Shown here: positions 22,616 through 30,896 of the stretch, piece after piece
Position numbering within the stretch: the first letter of the stretch is position 1
Layout of the letters: each line of letters begins with the position of its first letter
From: Streptomyces sp. NBC_00572
GTDB taxonomy: Bacteria; Actinomycetota; Actinomycetes; Streptomycetales; Streptomycetaceae
Direction: 5' to 3'
NCBI RefSeq assembly: GCF_026341815.1
Contig: NZ_JAPENX010000004.1
Location: 44,897 to 108,896 of the forward strand
DNA length: 64,000 bases
Made by a program: the position numbers and the translations under genes
Notes under the pieces: generated by a model
Database searches by the model: none
Seen by the model: only the letters and a program-made list of their open reading frames with translations
Told to the model about the DNA's origin: nothing

Positions 22616-23349
22616 TCGCCGCGCTGCTCCCCGCGCCGGTCGTCACCGCCGAGCTCTTCCACGACCCTCCCGGGCCGCCGGGCCTGTTCCCCGAGGAGGA
22701 GCGCGTGGTGGCGGGAGCCGTCGCCGGGCGCCGCAGGGAGTTCGCCTCGGTCCGGGCGTGTGCCCGGCAGGCACTCGCCCGCCTCGGGCTGCCGCCGGCG
22801 CCGCTGCTGCCCGGCGCGCGCGGAGCGCCCCGGTGGCCGGAGGGCGTCGTCGGCAGCATGACGCACTGTCAGGGGTACCGCGCGGCGGCCGTGGCCCGGG
22901 CCACGGATCTGCTGGCGGTCGGCTGCGACGCCGAGCCGAACGCGCCGCTTCCCTCGCCGGACACCCTGGAGCTGATATCGCTCCCCCAGGAGCGGGTCTG
23001 GCTGCGCGAGTTCGCCGCGCGGCGGCCGGCGGTCTCCTGGGACCGGCTGCTGTTCAGCGCCAAGGAGAGCGTCTACAAGACCTGGTTCCCGCTCACCGGG
23101 CGGCCTCTGGACTTCGACGAGGCCGTGATCACACCCGATCCCGTGGCGGGCACGTTCCGCGCCGAACTCCTGGTCCCCGGACCGGTGGTGGACGGCGTAC
23201 GGATCACCGCCTTCGACGGACGGTGGCGTACGGGCAACGGGCTGGTGGTGACCGCCATCGGTCTGCGGCCGCCCGTGCGGTCGACGACGTCCGCCCGGAC
23301 CGGGCCGGCGCGCGGCGGGGCCGTTCCATTCGACGACCGGAGGACATGA
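22612..23349 (+). CDS. 4'-phosphopantetheinyl transferase, Sfp type
   Basis: A 245-residue protein starting at GTG 22612, overlapping the phosphoesterase stop (GTGA). Motifs of Sfp/PptT enzymes are present: GSMTHCQGY near residue 82, VGCDAEPN near 102 (Mg-binding Asp and Glu), and FSAKESVYKTW near 148 (catalytic Lys/Glu). It would load the 4'-phosphopantetheine arm from CoA onto the ACPs of the neighbouring PKS. The C-terminal 25 residues (after VTAIGLRPP) are disordered. The stop overlaps the start of the small gene that follows. Confidence 0.93.
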   Translation: MIAALLPAPVVTAELFHDPPGPPGLFPEEERVVAGAVAGRRREFASVRACARQALARLGLPPAPLLPGARGAPRWPEGVVGSMTHCQGYRAAAVARATDLLAVGCDAEPNAPLPSPDTLELISLPQERVWLREFAARRPAVSWDRLLFSAKESVYKTWFPLTGRPLDFDEAVITPDPVAGTFRAELLVPGPVVDGVRITAFDGRWRTGNGLVVTAIGLRPPVRSTTSARTGPARGGAVPFDDRRT

Positions 23350-23489
23350 TGCGCGACGAGACGTACGACGCCGACCTCGGCCACGCCTTCCCCAAGGGCC
23401 TTGCGCACGTCCTGCGCTACCCGCCGCTCCAGCTCGCCGGCACGGACGAGGAGCCCGGCGAGCCCCACATCGTGCGGGGCATGGACTGA
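23346..23489 (+). CDS. Small protein of unknown function (47 aa)
   Basis: Starts at ATG 23346, overlapping the PPTase stop (ATGATG/TGA), with GGAGG 6-7 nt upstream, so translational coupling is expected. The sequence begins MMRDETYDADLGHAF, continues PKGLAHVLRYPPLQLAG and ends EPGEPHIVRGMD. It is acidic, with no membrane segment, Cys or recognisable domain. The operon position, good ribosome site and terminator 20 bp later support a real gene. I do not recognise the family; a small PKS-associated accessory protein is possible. Confidence 0.6.
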   Translation: MMRDETYDADLGHAFPKGLAHVLRYPPLQLAGTDEEPGEPHIVRGMD

Positions 23490-23512
23490 CGTACGGGTCC
23501 CCCGGGACATGC

Positions 23513-23560
23513 CGGTCCCCGGGCCGCCGGTGCATCTCGTACCGGCCGGCCCGGGGACCG
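23513..23560. terminator. Bidirectional hairpin between convergent genes
   Basis: CGGTCCCCGGGCCGCCGG (23513-23530) pairs with 23542-23560 with one bulged base and an 11-nt loop. It sits between the small gene on the plus strand and the aminotransferase on the minus strand, so it can serve both. Confidence 0.75.
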
Positions 23561-23567
23561 TCCCGCG

Positions 23568-25157
23568 TCAGGCCGCGTCCGCCGCCGTGCCGGTGAGACC
23601 GGCCCCGTCGTGGGTGCGGAAGAGCTGGGCGGCGCCCCGCAGGCCCCGCTCCAGCTGGTCGATCTCGGCGTCGGTCAGGTACAGCGAGGGTTCGAACCGG
23701 AGCGTGTTCACGGCGCTCGCGGTCGGGAACGTACGGATCCGGTGCTCGCGCATCAGATACCCGGCGACCGTGTAGCCCAGCAGCGGGGCGCTCTCGCGGA
23801 TGGCCTCGGAGCCGGAGCCGGACTGGTCGTGGAACTCCAGGCCGAGCATCAGGCCCCGCCCCCGCACGTCCTTCACCACGTCGGGGAAGTCGGCGCGTAC
23901 GCCCTCCAGCACCCCGAGCAGCTTCGCGCCGCGCTCCCGGACCGTGCGGTACGCGGCGCCGTCATCGGCCTCCAGGATCTCCAGGACCTTCTGCGAGATG
24001 AAGCAGGAGAGGGCGTCCTTCGCGAAGGTGGAGCTGTGCACGAGCTCGAACTCGGAGCGGTAGCGGGACTGGCGGGTGAGCATGACGGACGTCTTCGCTA
24101 TGCCGCCGCCCAGGCTCTTGGCGAGCGCGTAGTAGTCGCCGCGCAGGCCCAGCGCCGAACTCGCCAGGAAGTCACCGCTCCGGCCCATTCCGCTCTGCAC
24201 CTCGTCGACGATGACCGGGCAGTCGACCTCGGCGCAGGCCCGCTGGATCTCCTGGGCGAACTCCTCGGAGAGCACGCGGATCCCGCCCTCGCCCTGGATG
24301 GGCTCCAGGACGAAGGCGCAGAACACCGGGGAGTTCCGCTCGGCCACCGACACCGTGCCGCCCTCGACGACCAGGTCGAACACGGTCGCCCGCTCGCTCT
24401 CCAGGACGGCCTTGAGGGCCTGCGGGCTGTCCGCGGGGATGAACCGGGCGGGCGTCGCCAGGGCGGCGAAGGGGGCCCGGTAGCCCTCGTTGTGGGTGAG
24501 CTGGACACTGCCGACCAGCTTGCCGTGGAACCCGCCCTCCAAGGTCAGGAGCACCGGCGGCCGGCCGGTCTGCTCGGCGTTGTGCCCCGCGACCGCCGCC
24601 GCCAGCGCCTCGAATCCGGCCGTTCCGGCCTGCGCGTCCACACCGACGAGGCGGTACGCCTCCGCCGCGACGACCGCCCCGTCCGCGACCGCCGCGCGGG
24701 CGGCGGCCAGGTTCGCGTCGAGCTGCTCGCGGAGCTCGGCGAGCCGGAGCCCGCGGTCGAGCTCGGCGTGCTTGACGGCCGCCTCCACCGCCTCGGCACC
24801 GGTGTTGGCGAAGATCGCGGAGTAGTTCTCCTCCGTGCCCAGCTCGCGCTGGAGGATCCTGTTGAGCGCGACGGCGACGTCGTTCGCGTACGGGTGGCGG
24901 GAGAACTGCGCGTGCACCGGCGTCTGCGACGCGAGGAGCTGCTGCGCGTATGCCGTGATCTCCGGATGGTTGTGGCCCAGGATCAGGGAACCGTACCCGC
25001 CCGCGAAATCGAGTACGGGAATCTCCGCGCCGTTCGCACCGAGGTAATACAGAGTATTCCCTTCGGCCCGTACGTAATCGACGTCGAGACCGAGCGAGGC
25101 CAGCCAACCGAGCAGATACGGTTCAGCGAGCTGCGGGTCAGCAGAGACGCTATTCAT
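23568..25157 (-). CDS. Class III PLP aminotransferase
   Basis: A 529-residue protein starting at ATG 25157 with AAGGGGTGAC directly upstream. Fold-type I class III features are DFAGGYGSLILGHNHP near residue 50, DEVQSGMGRSG near 315, and ALAKSLGGG with the PLP-binding Lys about 347. The family is the diaminobutyrate/omega-transaminase group. In polyketide alkaloid clusters (coelimycin CpkG, streptazone, cyclizidine and argimycin types) such an enzyme aminates the aldehyde released from the PKS, giving an amine that cyclises to an imine. With the imine reductase at 40.4 kb that is the best role here. It is at the upper end of length for the family, with a central insertion around residues 160-200. 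It is transcribed divergently from the flavin reductase. Confidence 0.9.
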   Translation of the reverse strand: MNSVSADPQLAEPYLLGWLASLGLDVDYVRAEGNTLYYLGANGAEIPVLDFAGGYGSLILGHNHPEITAYAQQLLASQTPVHAQFSRHPYANDVAVALNRILQRELGTEENYSAIFANTGAEAVEAAVKHAELDRGLRLAELREQLDANLAAARAAVADGAVVAAEAYRLVGVDAQAGTAGFEALAAAVAGHNAEQTGRPPVLLTLEGGFHGKLVGSVQLTHNEGYRAPFAALATPARFIPADSPQALKAVLESERATVFDLVVEGGTVSVAERNSPVFCAFVLEPIQGEGGIRVLSEEFAQEIQRACAEVDCPVIVDEVQSGMGRSGDFLASSALGLRGDYYALAKSLGGGIAKTSVMLTRQSRYRSEFELVHSSTFAKDALSCFISQKVLEILEADDGAAYRTVRERGAKLLGVLEGVRADFPDVVKDVRGRGLMLGLEFHDQSGSGSEAIRESAPLLGYTVAGYLMREHRIRTFPTASAVNTLRFEPSLYLTDAEIDQLERGLRGAAQLFRTHDGAGLTGTAADAA

Positions 25158-25222
25158 GTCACCCCTTTTTGACAGTGCCCTGACCGAAACGCCCAGATCC
25201 TAACCACGGAGCGCTCATCCCC

Positions 25223-25260
25223 TCGTGAACGGGCGCTCATGGAACGGTAATCCGGCACTC
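25223..25260. promoter_or_regulatory. 22-bp-spaced direct repeat, candidate activator box
   Basis: On the minus strand GAGTGCCGGATTACCG (25260-25245) and GAGCGCCCGTTCACGA (25238-25223) start 22 bp apart. SARP proteins bind direct repeats spaced by 11 or 22 bp. The site lies between the divergent aminotransferase and flavin reductase genes. Related 16-mers occur at 39651-39666 and 46081-46096 upstream of the two monooxygenases. Confidence 0.4.
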
Positions 25261-25356
25261 CCCCGTACACGGCTGAGCGGCCAGTTACTCGACGGTTCCT
25301 CGACCGCCGGATTCCCCTCGTACATTTATCCCCATGGATTACATGAAAGGCGCGGC

Positions 25357-25893
25357 ATGAATTCCGTATCCACTGGCGTCGCCGTTTCCCCGGGGCCCGC
25401 GACGCATCCCGCCCCGCTGCGGGAGGTCATGTCCCTGTTCGCGACCGGTGTCACCGTGCTGTCGGTCGGCGGTGAGAACATCCACGGCATGACGGCGAAC
25501 GCCTTCACGTCGATCTCTCTCGATCCGCCGTCCGTCCTGTGCTCCATCGCGCACAGCGCGGTCATGTACAAGGCGATCACCTCCGCCGGACACTTCGGCG
25601 TCTCGATCATGGGGGCCGGCCAGGAGGGTCTGGCCCGCTTCTTCGCCGACAAGAAGCGCCCCCTGGGGCCCAGCCAGTTCACCGGCGTCGACTGGGTCCC
25701 CGGCCCCGCCACGGGAGCCCCCCTCCTGAACGGGTCGCTGGCCTGGCTGGAGTGCGAGGTCTCCGCCGCCCACGAGATAGGCGACCACACCGTGTTCATC
25801 GGCGACGTGGTCGGTTCGAGCCGTGGCGACGGCGCGGACGGGCTGCTGTTCTTCGGCGGCGCGTTCCACCGCGCGGACGCCCCGACCCGATGA
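25357..25893 (+). CDS. Flavin reductase (FMN/FAD:NADH, two-component partner)
   Basis: A 178-residue protein of the flavin reductase-like, FMN-binding split-barrel family. ATG 25357 has AAAGG 6 nt upstream; longer frames to 25225 have no better site. Family features are LREVMSLFATGVTVLSVGG, HGMTANAFTSISLDPPSVL, FGVSIMGAGQEGLARFFA and HTVFIGDVV. Such enzymes supply reduced flavin to oxygenases that cannot reduce it themselves. The obvious partners are the two acyl-CoA-dehydrogenase-like monooxygenases at 38.4 and 44.8 kb. It overlaps the next gene by four bases (ATGA). Confidence 0.88.
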   Translation: MNSVSTGVAVSPGPATHPAPLREVMSLFATGVTVLSVGGENIHGMTANAFTSISLDPPSVLCSIAHSAVMYKAITSAGHFGVSIMGAGQEGLARFFADKKRPLGPSQFTGVDWVPGPATGAPLLNGSLAWLECEVSAAHEIGDHTVFIGDVVGSSRGDGADGLLFFGGAFHRADAPTR

Positions 25894-27053
25894 CCGCCGA
25901 GGTCGCGGTCGGCGGCTGGGAGTCCGTCATCGGCCCCGGTTTCGCCGAGGCCCTGCAGGAAGGACTCGTCCGTGTGGCACAGCAGGCGTCCCCCGGGCCG
26001 CCCGGGCCCCACGTCGCGCGGCAGTTCGTGCCCCGGAAGCCGGCGCGCTCCGCGGAGGGGCCGGGTTCCGAATGCCTGGACGCGGTGCTGCGCCGGTTCG
26101 AGTCGGCGCTCCCTGCGACGCTGAACAAGGCCGTCCGCTGGGACAGTTCCGTACGGCAGGCCCTGAACGACCGGGCCCGTGCCGTCCTGGCCGCCGCGTT
26201 CGGCACCGACCTCGCGGCCGACCCCGGACCACCCCCCACCCCGCCGGTGACGTTGGCACCCCACCACAACGCGGCGGCGGCCGTCCTGCTCATGGAGTGC
26301 GCCATGCTGCAGATGATGGAGAGCGGCCGCCTCGACGAGGGATCTGTGCGGGTCCTCGGCGAGGCGGCCCGGCGGGCGGGCGAGAGCGCCGGCTCGGCGG
26401 ACCAGTCCGAATGCTGCTGGCATGAGCAGCGCCGGATCTCCCGCGAGCTCCACGACGATGTCGCCGACGGCGTCACCGCGGCCCGGGAGGCCCTGGAGGA
26501 GTGCGACGAGCCGCTGGATGGGGTCACCGCCGACCGGATCGCGGCCGCCCGGGACGCACTGCGGGCCACGGACCAGCGGCTGCGCGACCTGGTCGGCGGG
26601 GTGCGGGAGCGGTCCGTCGTCCCGCCGCTCGACGTGGCGCTGCGCGCGTTCGCGGTCGGCGCCGCGCCGGACGGGGTCCAGGTCACCGTGAAGGTGACGG
26701 GCGACGAGGGCCTCCTGCCCGACGTACGGCGCCGGGACCTGTACCTCACGGTCCGGGAGGCGCTGCGCAACAGCTTCGCGCACTCCAAGGCCGGGCGGGT
26801 GAAGGTCTCGGTGCGCTCCACCCGCTGGTGGGCGTACGCGAGCGTCGAGGACGACGGTCGCGGGTTCGATGTCGAGCGGGTGCTGCGGCCCGGCCATGCC
26901 CATCAGGGCTTCCGTTCCATGACGGAGCGGATGGAGGACGCCGGCGGCCGGCTGACCGTGAGCAGCTCGCGGGGGCACGGGACCCAGGTGGAAGCGCATC
27001 TGCCGCTTCAGCCGCACCGGCACGGGACACGAATGGTCCCGTCCGTGGCGTGA
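25890..27053 (+). CDS. Soluble NarL-type sensor histidine kinase
   Basis: A 387-residue protein coupled to the flavin reductase (ATGA). The C-terminal half has a HisKA_3 motif, EQRRISRELHDDVADGV near residue 180, and a HATPase with REALRNSFAHSKA, DDGRGFD, GFRSMTERMEDAGGRL and GHGTQVEAHLP. There is no membrane segment, so it senses a cytoplasmic cue or partner; the N-terminal 170 residues match nothing I know. No response regulator is encoded nearby. A histidine kinase close to an accA-type gene also occurs at the edge of the S. coelicolor coelimycin cluster (SCO6268/SCO6271, from memory), supporting a cluster-linked role. Confidence 0.85.
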   Translation: MTAEVAVGGWESVIGPGFAEALQEGLVRVAQQASPGPPGPHVARQFVPRKPARSAEGPGSECLDAVLRRFESALPATLNKAVRWDSSVRQALNDRARAVLAAAFGTDLAADPGPPPTPPVTLAPHHNAAAAVLLMECAMLQMMESGRLDEGSVRVLGEAARRAGESAGSADQSECCWHEQRRISRELHDDVADGVTAAREALEECDEPLDGVTADRIAAARDALRATDQRLRDLVGGVRERSVVPPLDVALRAFAVGAAPDGVQVTVKVTGDEGLLPDVRRRDLYLTVREALRNSFAHSKAGRVKVSVRSTRWWAYASVEDDGRGFDVERVLRPGHAHQGFRSMTERMEDAGGRLTVSSSRGHGTQVEAHLPLQPHRHGTRMVPSVA

Positions 27054-27079
27054 ATTCCCGCCGAATGGGTCGTAATTCC

Positions 27080-27123
27080 CGTATGTCGTGAAACAGGTAT
27101 CACGTATGCCGTGAAACAGGTAT
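27080..27123 (+). promoter_or_regulatory. Tandem 21-bp repeat upstream of the carboxylase gene
   Basis: Two near-identical units with CGTGAAACAGGTAT in common start at 27080 and 27103, 23 bp apart and differing by one base. They end just before the AGGAG ribosome site of the carboxylase gene. Their position between kinase and carboxylase suggests a leader or regulator-binding site. No known operator matches. Confidence 0.4.
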
Positions 27124-27134
27124 GAGGAGCCGTC

Positions 27135-28904
27135 GTGCGCAAGGTGCTCATCGCCAACCGTGGCGAAATCGCTGTCCGTGTGGCCCGGGCGTGCCGGGAT
27201 GCGGGTATCGGCAGCGTGGCCGTGTACGCCGAGCCGGACCGGGATGCTCTGCATGTCCGGGCGGCTGATGAGGCGTTCGCTCTGGGCGGTGACACTCCGG
27301 CGACCAGTTATCTGGACATGGCGAAGGTGTTGCAGGCGGCCGAGGACTCGGGTGCGGACGCGGTCCACCCCGGTTACGGGTTTCTTTCGGAGAACGCCGA
27401 GTTCGCGCAGGCCGTGCTGGACGCGGGTCTGACGTGGATCGGTCCGCCGCCGCAGGCGATCCGTGATCTGGGTGACAAGGTGGCGGCCCGTCACATCGCC
27501 CAGCGTGCCGGTGCCCCGCTCGTCGCCGGCACCCCCGACCCGGTCTCGGGTGCGGATGAGGTCGTGGCGTTCGCCCGCGAGCACGGGCTGCCGATCGCGA
27601 TCAAGGCCGCCTTCGGCGGCGGCGGCCGTGGTCTGAAGGTCGCCCGGACGCTGGAAGAGGTCCCGGAGCTGTACGACTCGGCCGTGCGTGAGGCCGTTGC
27701 CGCGTTCGGCCGGGGCGAGTGCTTCGTCGAGCGTTACCTCGACAAGCCCCGCCACGTCGAGACCCAGTGCCTGGCCGACTCCCACGGCAACGTGGTCGTC
27801 GTCTCCACCCGTGACTGCTCGCTGCAGCGCCGCCACCAGAAGCTGGTGGAGGAGGCACCCGCCCCGTTCCTCTCCGAGGCGCAGAACGCCGAGCTGTACG
27901 CGGCGTCCAAGGCGATCCTGAAGGAGGCCGGCTACGTCGGCGCCGGCACGGTGGAGTTCCTCGTCGGCACCGACGGCACGATCTCCTTCCTGGAGGTCAA
28001 CACCCGCCTCCAGGTCGAACACCCGGTCACCGAAGAGGTCACCGGCATCGACCTCGTCCGGGAGATGTTCCGCATCGCCGACGGCGAGGAACTCGGCTAC
28101 GGCGACCCCGAGATCCGCGGTCACTCCTTCGAGTTCCGCATCAACGGCGAAGACCCCGGCCGCGGCTTCCTGCCCGCCCCCGGCACCGTCACCCTCTTCA
28201 CCCCGCCCACCGGCCCCGGCGTCCGCCTCGACGCCGGCGTCGAATCCGGCAGCGTCATCGGCCCGGCCTGGGACTCCCTCCTGGCCAAGCTGATCATCAC
28301 GGGTGCCACCCGTGAGCAGGCCCTCCAGCGCGCCGCCCGCGCACTCGGCGAGTTCAAGGTCGAGGGCATGGCCACCGCCATCCCCTTCCACCAGGCCGTC
28401 GTCATCGACCCCGACTTCACCGCCACTGCGACATCCGACGACGTCTTCCGGGTCCACACCCGGTGGATCGAGACCGAGTTCGTCAACGACATCAAGCCCT
28501 TCGCCCCCGCCGGCGCCGATGCCGACGAGGACGAGGCCGGTCGCGAGACGATCGTCGTCGAGGTCGGCGGCAAGCGTCTTGAGGTCTCGCTGCCGTCCTC
28601 GCTGGGGATGACCCTGGCCCGGACCGGGCTCGCGGCGGGTGCGAAGCCGAAGCGCCGCGCGGCCAAGAAGTCCGGCCCGGCCGCTTCCGGCGACACCCTC
28701 GCCTCGCCGATGCAGGGCACGATCGTGAAGATCGCGGTCGAGGAGGGCCAGGAGGTCAAGGAAGGCGACCTGATCGTCGTCCTGGAGGCCATGAAGATGG
28801 AACAGCCGCTCAACGCCCACCGCTCCGGCACCATCAAGGACCTGGCCGCCGAGGTCGGCGCGTCGGTCACCTCCGGCGCCGCGATCTGCGACATCAAGGA
28901 CTGA
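27135..28904 (+). CDS. Acetyl/propionyl-CoA carboxylase alpha subunit (biotin carboxylase + BCCP)
   Basis: A 589-residue AccA/PccA-type subunit with GTG start and AGGAG 9 nt upstream. Order: biotin carboxylase N-domain (KVLIANRGEIAVRVARACRD), ATP-grasp with FGGGGRGLKVA near residue 160 and EVNTRLQVEHPVTEEVTG near 290, C-terminal BC domain to about 450, linker, and biotinyl domain with EAMKMEQ (Lys about 554). It carboxylates biotin for transfer to acyl-CoA by a beta subunit, which is absent from the window, so it must pair with a subunit encoded elsewhere. In this setting it would raise malonyl-CoA supply for the all-malonyl PKS. It closely resembles primary-metabolism copies, consistent with a recruited duplicate. 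Confidence 0.95.
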   Translation: MRKVLIANRGEIAVRVARACRDAGIGSVAVYAEPDRDALHVRAADEAFALGGDTPATSYLDMAKVLQAAEDSGADAVHPGYGFLSENAEFAQAVLDAGLTWIGPPPQAIRDLGDKVAARHIAQRAGAPLVAGTPDPVSGADEVVAFAREHGLPIAIKAAFGGGGRGLKVARTLEEVPELYDSAVREAVAAFGRGECFVERYLDKPRHVETQCLADSHGNVVVVSTRDCSLQRRHQKLVEEAPAPFLSEAQNAELYAASKAILKEAGYVGAGTVEFLVGTDGTISFLEVNTRLQVEHPVTEEVTGIDLVREMFRIADGEELGYGDPEIRGHSFEFRINGEDPGRGFLPAPGTVTLFTPPTGPGVRLDAGVESGSVIGPAWDSLLAKLIITGATREQALQRAARALGEFKVEGMATAIPFHQAVVIDPDFTATATSDDVFRVHTRWIETEFVNDIKPFAPAGADADEDEAGRETIVVEVGGKRLEVSLPSSLGMTLARTGLAAGAKPKRRAAKKSGPAASGDTLASPMQGTIVKIAVEEGQEVKEGDLIVVLEAMKMEQPLNAHRSGTIKDLAAEVGASVTSGAAICDIKD

Positions 28905-28989
28905 CGGCAGACACGGAAGCCGAATGCAGGGGTGCGGCGGCCGGCGGGCGAGGCGGACGGCTACCCGCGACTGTCCGGTCCCGTACGGG

Positions 28990-29095
28990 TGCGAGGCCCA
29001 GCGTGCACAGAGTGGTGACCGAGGTGACCCGGCCGAGGTATCGGGGGTCGGTCTCCGTCTGGATCAGGGCTCCGGTCACGGTCGTCCGGCCGCTC
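28990..29095 (-). pseudogene. Remnant of an MFS transporter gene
   Basis: On the minus strand a short stretch reads TVTGALIQTETDPRYLGRV then TSVTTLCTLGLAP, the typical tail-half motif of MFS_3 exporters (Q..tp..lGRV.S...l...G..P). About 35 codons are recognisable, with no intact gene around them. The remnant abuts the IS701-like transposase gene, as if an insertion or deletion removed the rest. Confidence 0.4.
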
Positions 29096-29111
29096 GCGGG
29101 GCAGAGAACGG

Positions 29112-30203
29112 TTACGGCACGTCCTCTTCGCCGAGCTCCAGCGTGTCCACCGCGTACGCCGCGGACACCAGCGTCATGTGGTGGTTCCAGCCGGGGAACG
29201 ACCGGCCCGTGAAGTCCGCCATCCCGTAGTCCTCGCTGATGGCCGTCAGCGCTCCGCCGGAGGTGTTCCTGAGCCGCAGCAGGGCGAGGAAGTCGTTCGA
29301 CGCACCGTCCAGGATGTTGGTCAGCCACACCTGTCTGGGGCGATCACGCGCCGGGGACCACTCGGTCAGGAGCCGGAAGCGGCCCGCTCCGTATCCCGGC
29401 AGGGCGAGGCGTGCTGGGGAGGCGAGAGTCACCAGGGGTCCGCGTACCGGCGGCTTCAACAGATTGGCCCGCCGCCGCTCGGCCTCACCCAGGGACAGCA
29501 GGAAGTCCGCGCCCCGGTCGAGGAGACCGGCGGCGGCGCGGCAGGTGTCTCCGGTGCCGCGCAGATCGAGGATCACGGGCGGAGTACGGCCCCGCCGCGG
29601 CTCCGGCGCCTCGTCGAGGAGTTCGAGCGCCAGCTCCTCCAGGGGACGGCGGCGTACCCCGTCGGGGACCCGGGCGCGCTGCCGGTGCGCCTTGTCCTCG
29701 CCCCAGGCACGGTTGAGGTAGAGCCGCCAGTCGACGGGCAGGCTCCGGCCCCGCTCGGTGAGGAACATGCCGAGCGAGACCTGACAGTTGACGGACCCGC
29801 CGGTGGGGGTGGGCCGCCGGTGGACGCCCACGATCTGCTCGCCGTACTTGGGGACGAGGGCGAGGTCGAGGACGGTGGCCCGTAGGTTCATCCGCTCGGC
29901 CGCGAGGCGGCCGAGCGCCCGGCGGGCCGGCCGCCAGTCCCAAGGGCTGGCGTTGACGAACTGCTGGAGGGCCTGGAGGTCCGTGGTGGAGTTCGCCATC
30001 GCGCGGACGGTCTTGCGTCCGGGCGAGGTGAGCAGCGCCCGGAGGTAGGCGGTGGCGCAGCGCCGTTGGTCGGAGCGCGGCAGGTTTCCGAACACGGCGC
30101 TCGCGAACCAGGCCGGGACGGGGTCGCTGTCCCCGTGCCGGGTGTCGGCGTGACCCTGCCCGGTGTCCGTCGCCGGCCGTTCCCCGGTGAGCTGGTGCGC
30201 CAT
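29112..30203 (-). CDS. IS701-like DDE transposase homologue
   Basis: A 363-residue intact frame with ATG 30203 behind GAGGAGCGGAG. IS701/IS4-group features: an N-terminal region with FGNLPRSDQRRCATAYLRAL and KTVRAMA, first acidic residue in VLDLALVPKYGEQIVGVHR, NCQVSLGMFL, DWRLYLNRAW, second Asp in VILDLRG, and the last Glu in ISEDYGMADFTGRSFPGWNH. All three catalytic acids seem present. I did not find clear terminal inverted repeats at 28.9-30.3 kb, so it may be immobile or domesticated. Transcription is away from the ArsR-MFS pair. Proteins of this type are common inside streptomycete secondary-metabolite regions. Confidence 0.75.
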   Translation of the reverse strand: MAHQLTGERPATDTGQGHADTRHGDSDPVPAWFASAVFGNLPRSDQRRCATAYLRALLTSPGRKTVRAMANSTTDLQALQQFVNASPWDWRPARRALGRLAAERMNLRATVLDLALVPKYGEQIVGVHRRPTPTGGSVNCQVSLGMFLTERGRSLPVDWRLYLNRAWGEDKAHRQRARVPDGVRRRPLEELALELLDEAPEPRRGRTPPVILDLRGTGDTCRAAAGLLDRGADFLLSLGEAERRRANLLKPPVRGPLVTLASPARLALPGYGAGRFRLLTEWSPARDRPRQVWLTNILDGASNDFLALLRLRNTSGGALTAISEDYGMADFTGRSFPGWNHHMTLVSAAYAVDTLELGEEDVP

Positions 30204-30326
30204 CTCCGCTCCTCGTCCCTTGTCCTGTCGGGGACCAGAGTGGCGAGTGGCTCTTGAATCCCGCGTGGAGCGCCCTCACTTGCTGAACCGCTGATTCCGG
30301 AAGCCGGAGCGGAAACCCCCTTGCGC

Positions 30327-30350
30327 AATGGTCAAGAAACGTTGACCATT
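30327..30350. promoter_or_regulatory. Perfect operator palindrome of the ArsR-type gene
   Basis: AATGGTCAA (30327-30335), spacer GAAACG, TTGACCATT (30342-30350): perfect 9-bp arms ending 6 bp before the ATG. ArsR-family dimers bind such 9-N-9 sites, so the gene and the co-transcribed transporter are very probably autorepressed through it. Confidence 0.75.
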
Positions 30351-30356
30351 GGACCC

Positions 30357-30896
30357 ATGCCTACCGATGACGTCCCCGAGACGTTCCACGTCACCACTGA
30401 CGAGCAGCTACGCGCCGTCTCCAACCTCACGCGCCACCGGATCATGGCCGTGCTCCGCTTCGAGCCCGCGACGATCACGCAGATCGCCGAGCGAGTGGGC
30501 CTCGCGAAGGGGAGTTCCAGCTACCACGTACGGCTGCTCGAACGGGCCGGCCTGGTGAAGGTGGTACGCACCCGGAAGGTCCGGGGGGTCACCGAGCGGT
30601 ACTACGCGATGGCCGCGCGGTCGATCGTGCTGCCGGATCCGGGCGAGGGAGGCCCGGACATGCTGATGCGGCATGCGGTGGCGGACCTGGAAGCAGCGCC
30701 GGCGGACGGCGAGCGGCACGTGGGGATGGCGCATCTGCGACTCACCGACGAGCAGTTCGCGGAGCTGGGGGCGCGGCTGCAGGCACTGGCGGAGGAGTAC
30801 CGGGGGCTGTCCGATCCGTCGCTGCCGGACGCGTCCTTCGTCTTCGCACTGTTCCACCCGGCATCGCGCGCGCAGGCCGAAGGTGAGGCCAAGTGA
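30357..30896 (+). CDS. ArsR-family winged-helix regulator
   Basis: A 179-residue protein starting at ATG 30357. The winged helix spans residues 12-90: QLRAVSNLTRHRIMAVLRF, TITQIAERVGLAKGSSSYHV, RLLERAGLVKVVRTRKVRG and ERYYAMAAR. The tail is a helical sensor domain of unknown ligand, without the Cys pairs of metal sensors. No Shine-Dalgarno sequence precedes the ATG, and the operator palindrome ends 6 bp upstream, so the message is probably leaderless or nearly so. The stop overlaps the start of an MFS exporter (GTGA), the standard repressor-pump arrangement; the inducer is likely a pump substrate. Confidence 0.88.
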   Translation: MPTDDVPETFHVTTDEQLRAVSNLTRHRIMAVLRFEPATITQIAERVGLAKGSSSYHVRLLERAGLVKVVRTRKVRGVTERYYAMAARSIVLPDPGEGGPDMLMRHAVADLEAAPADGERHVGMAHLRLTDEQFAELGARLQALAEEYRGLSDPSLPDASFVFALFHPASRAQAEGEAK

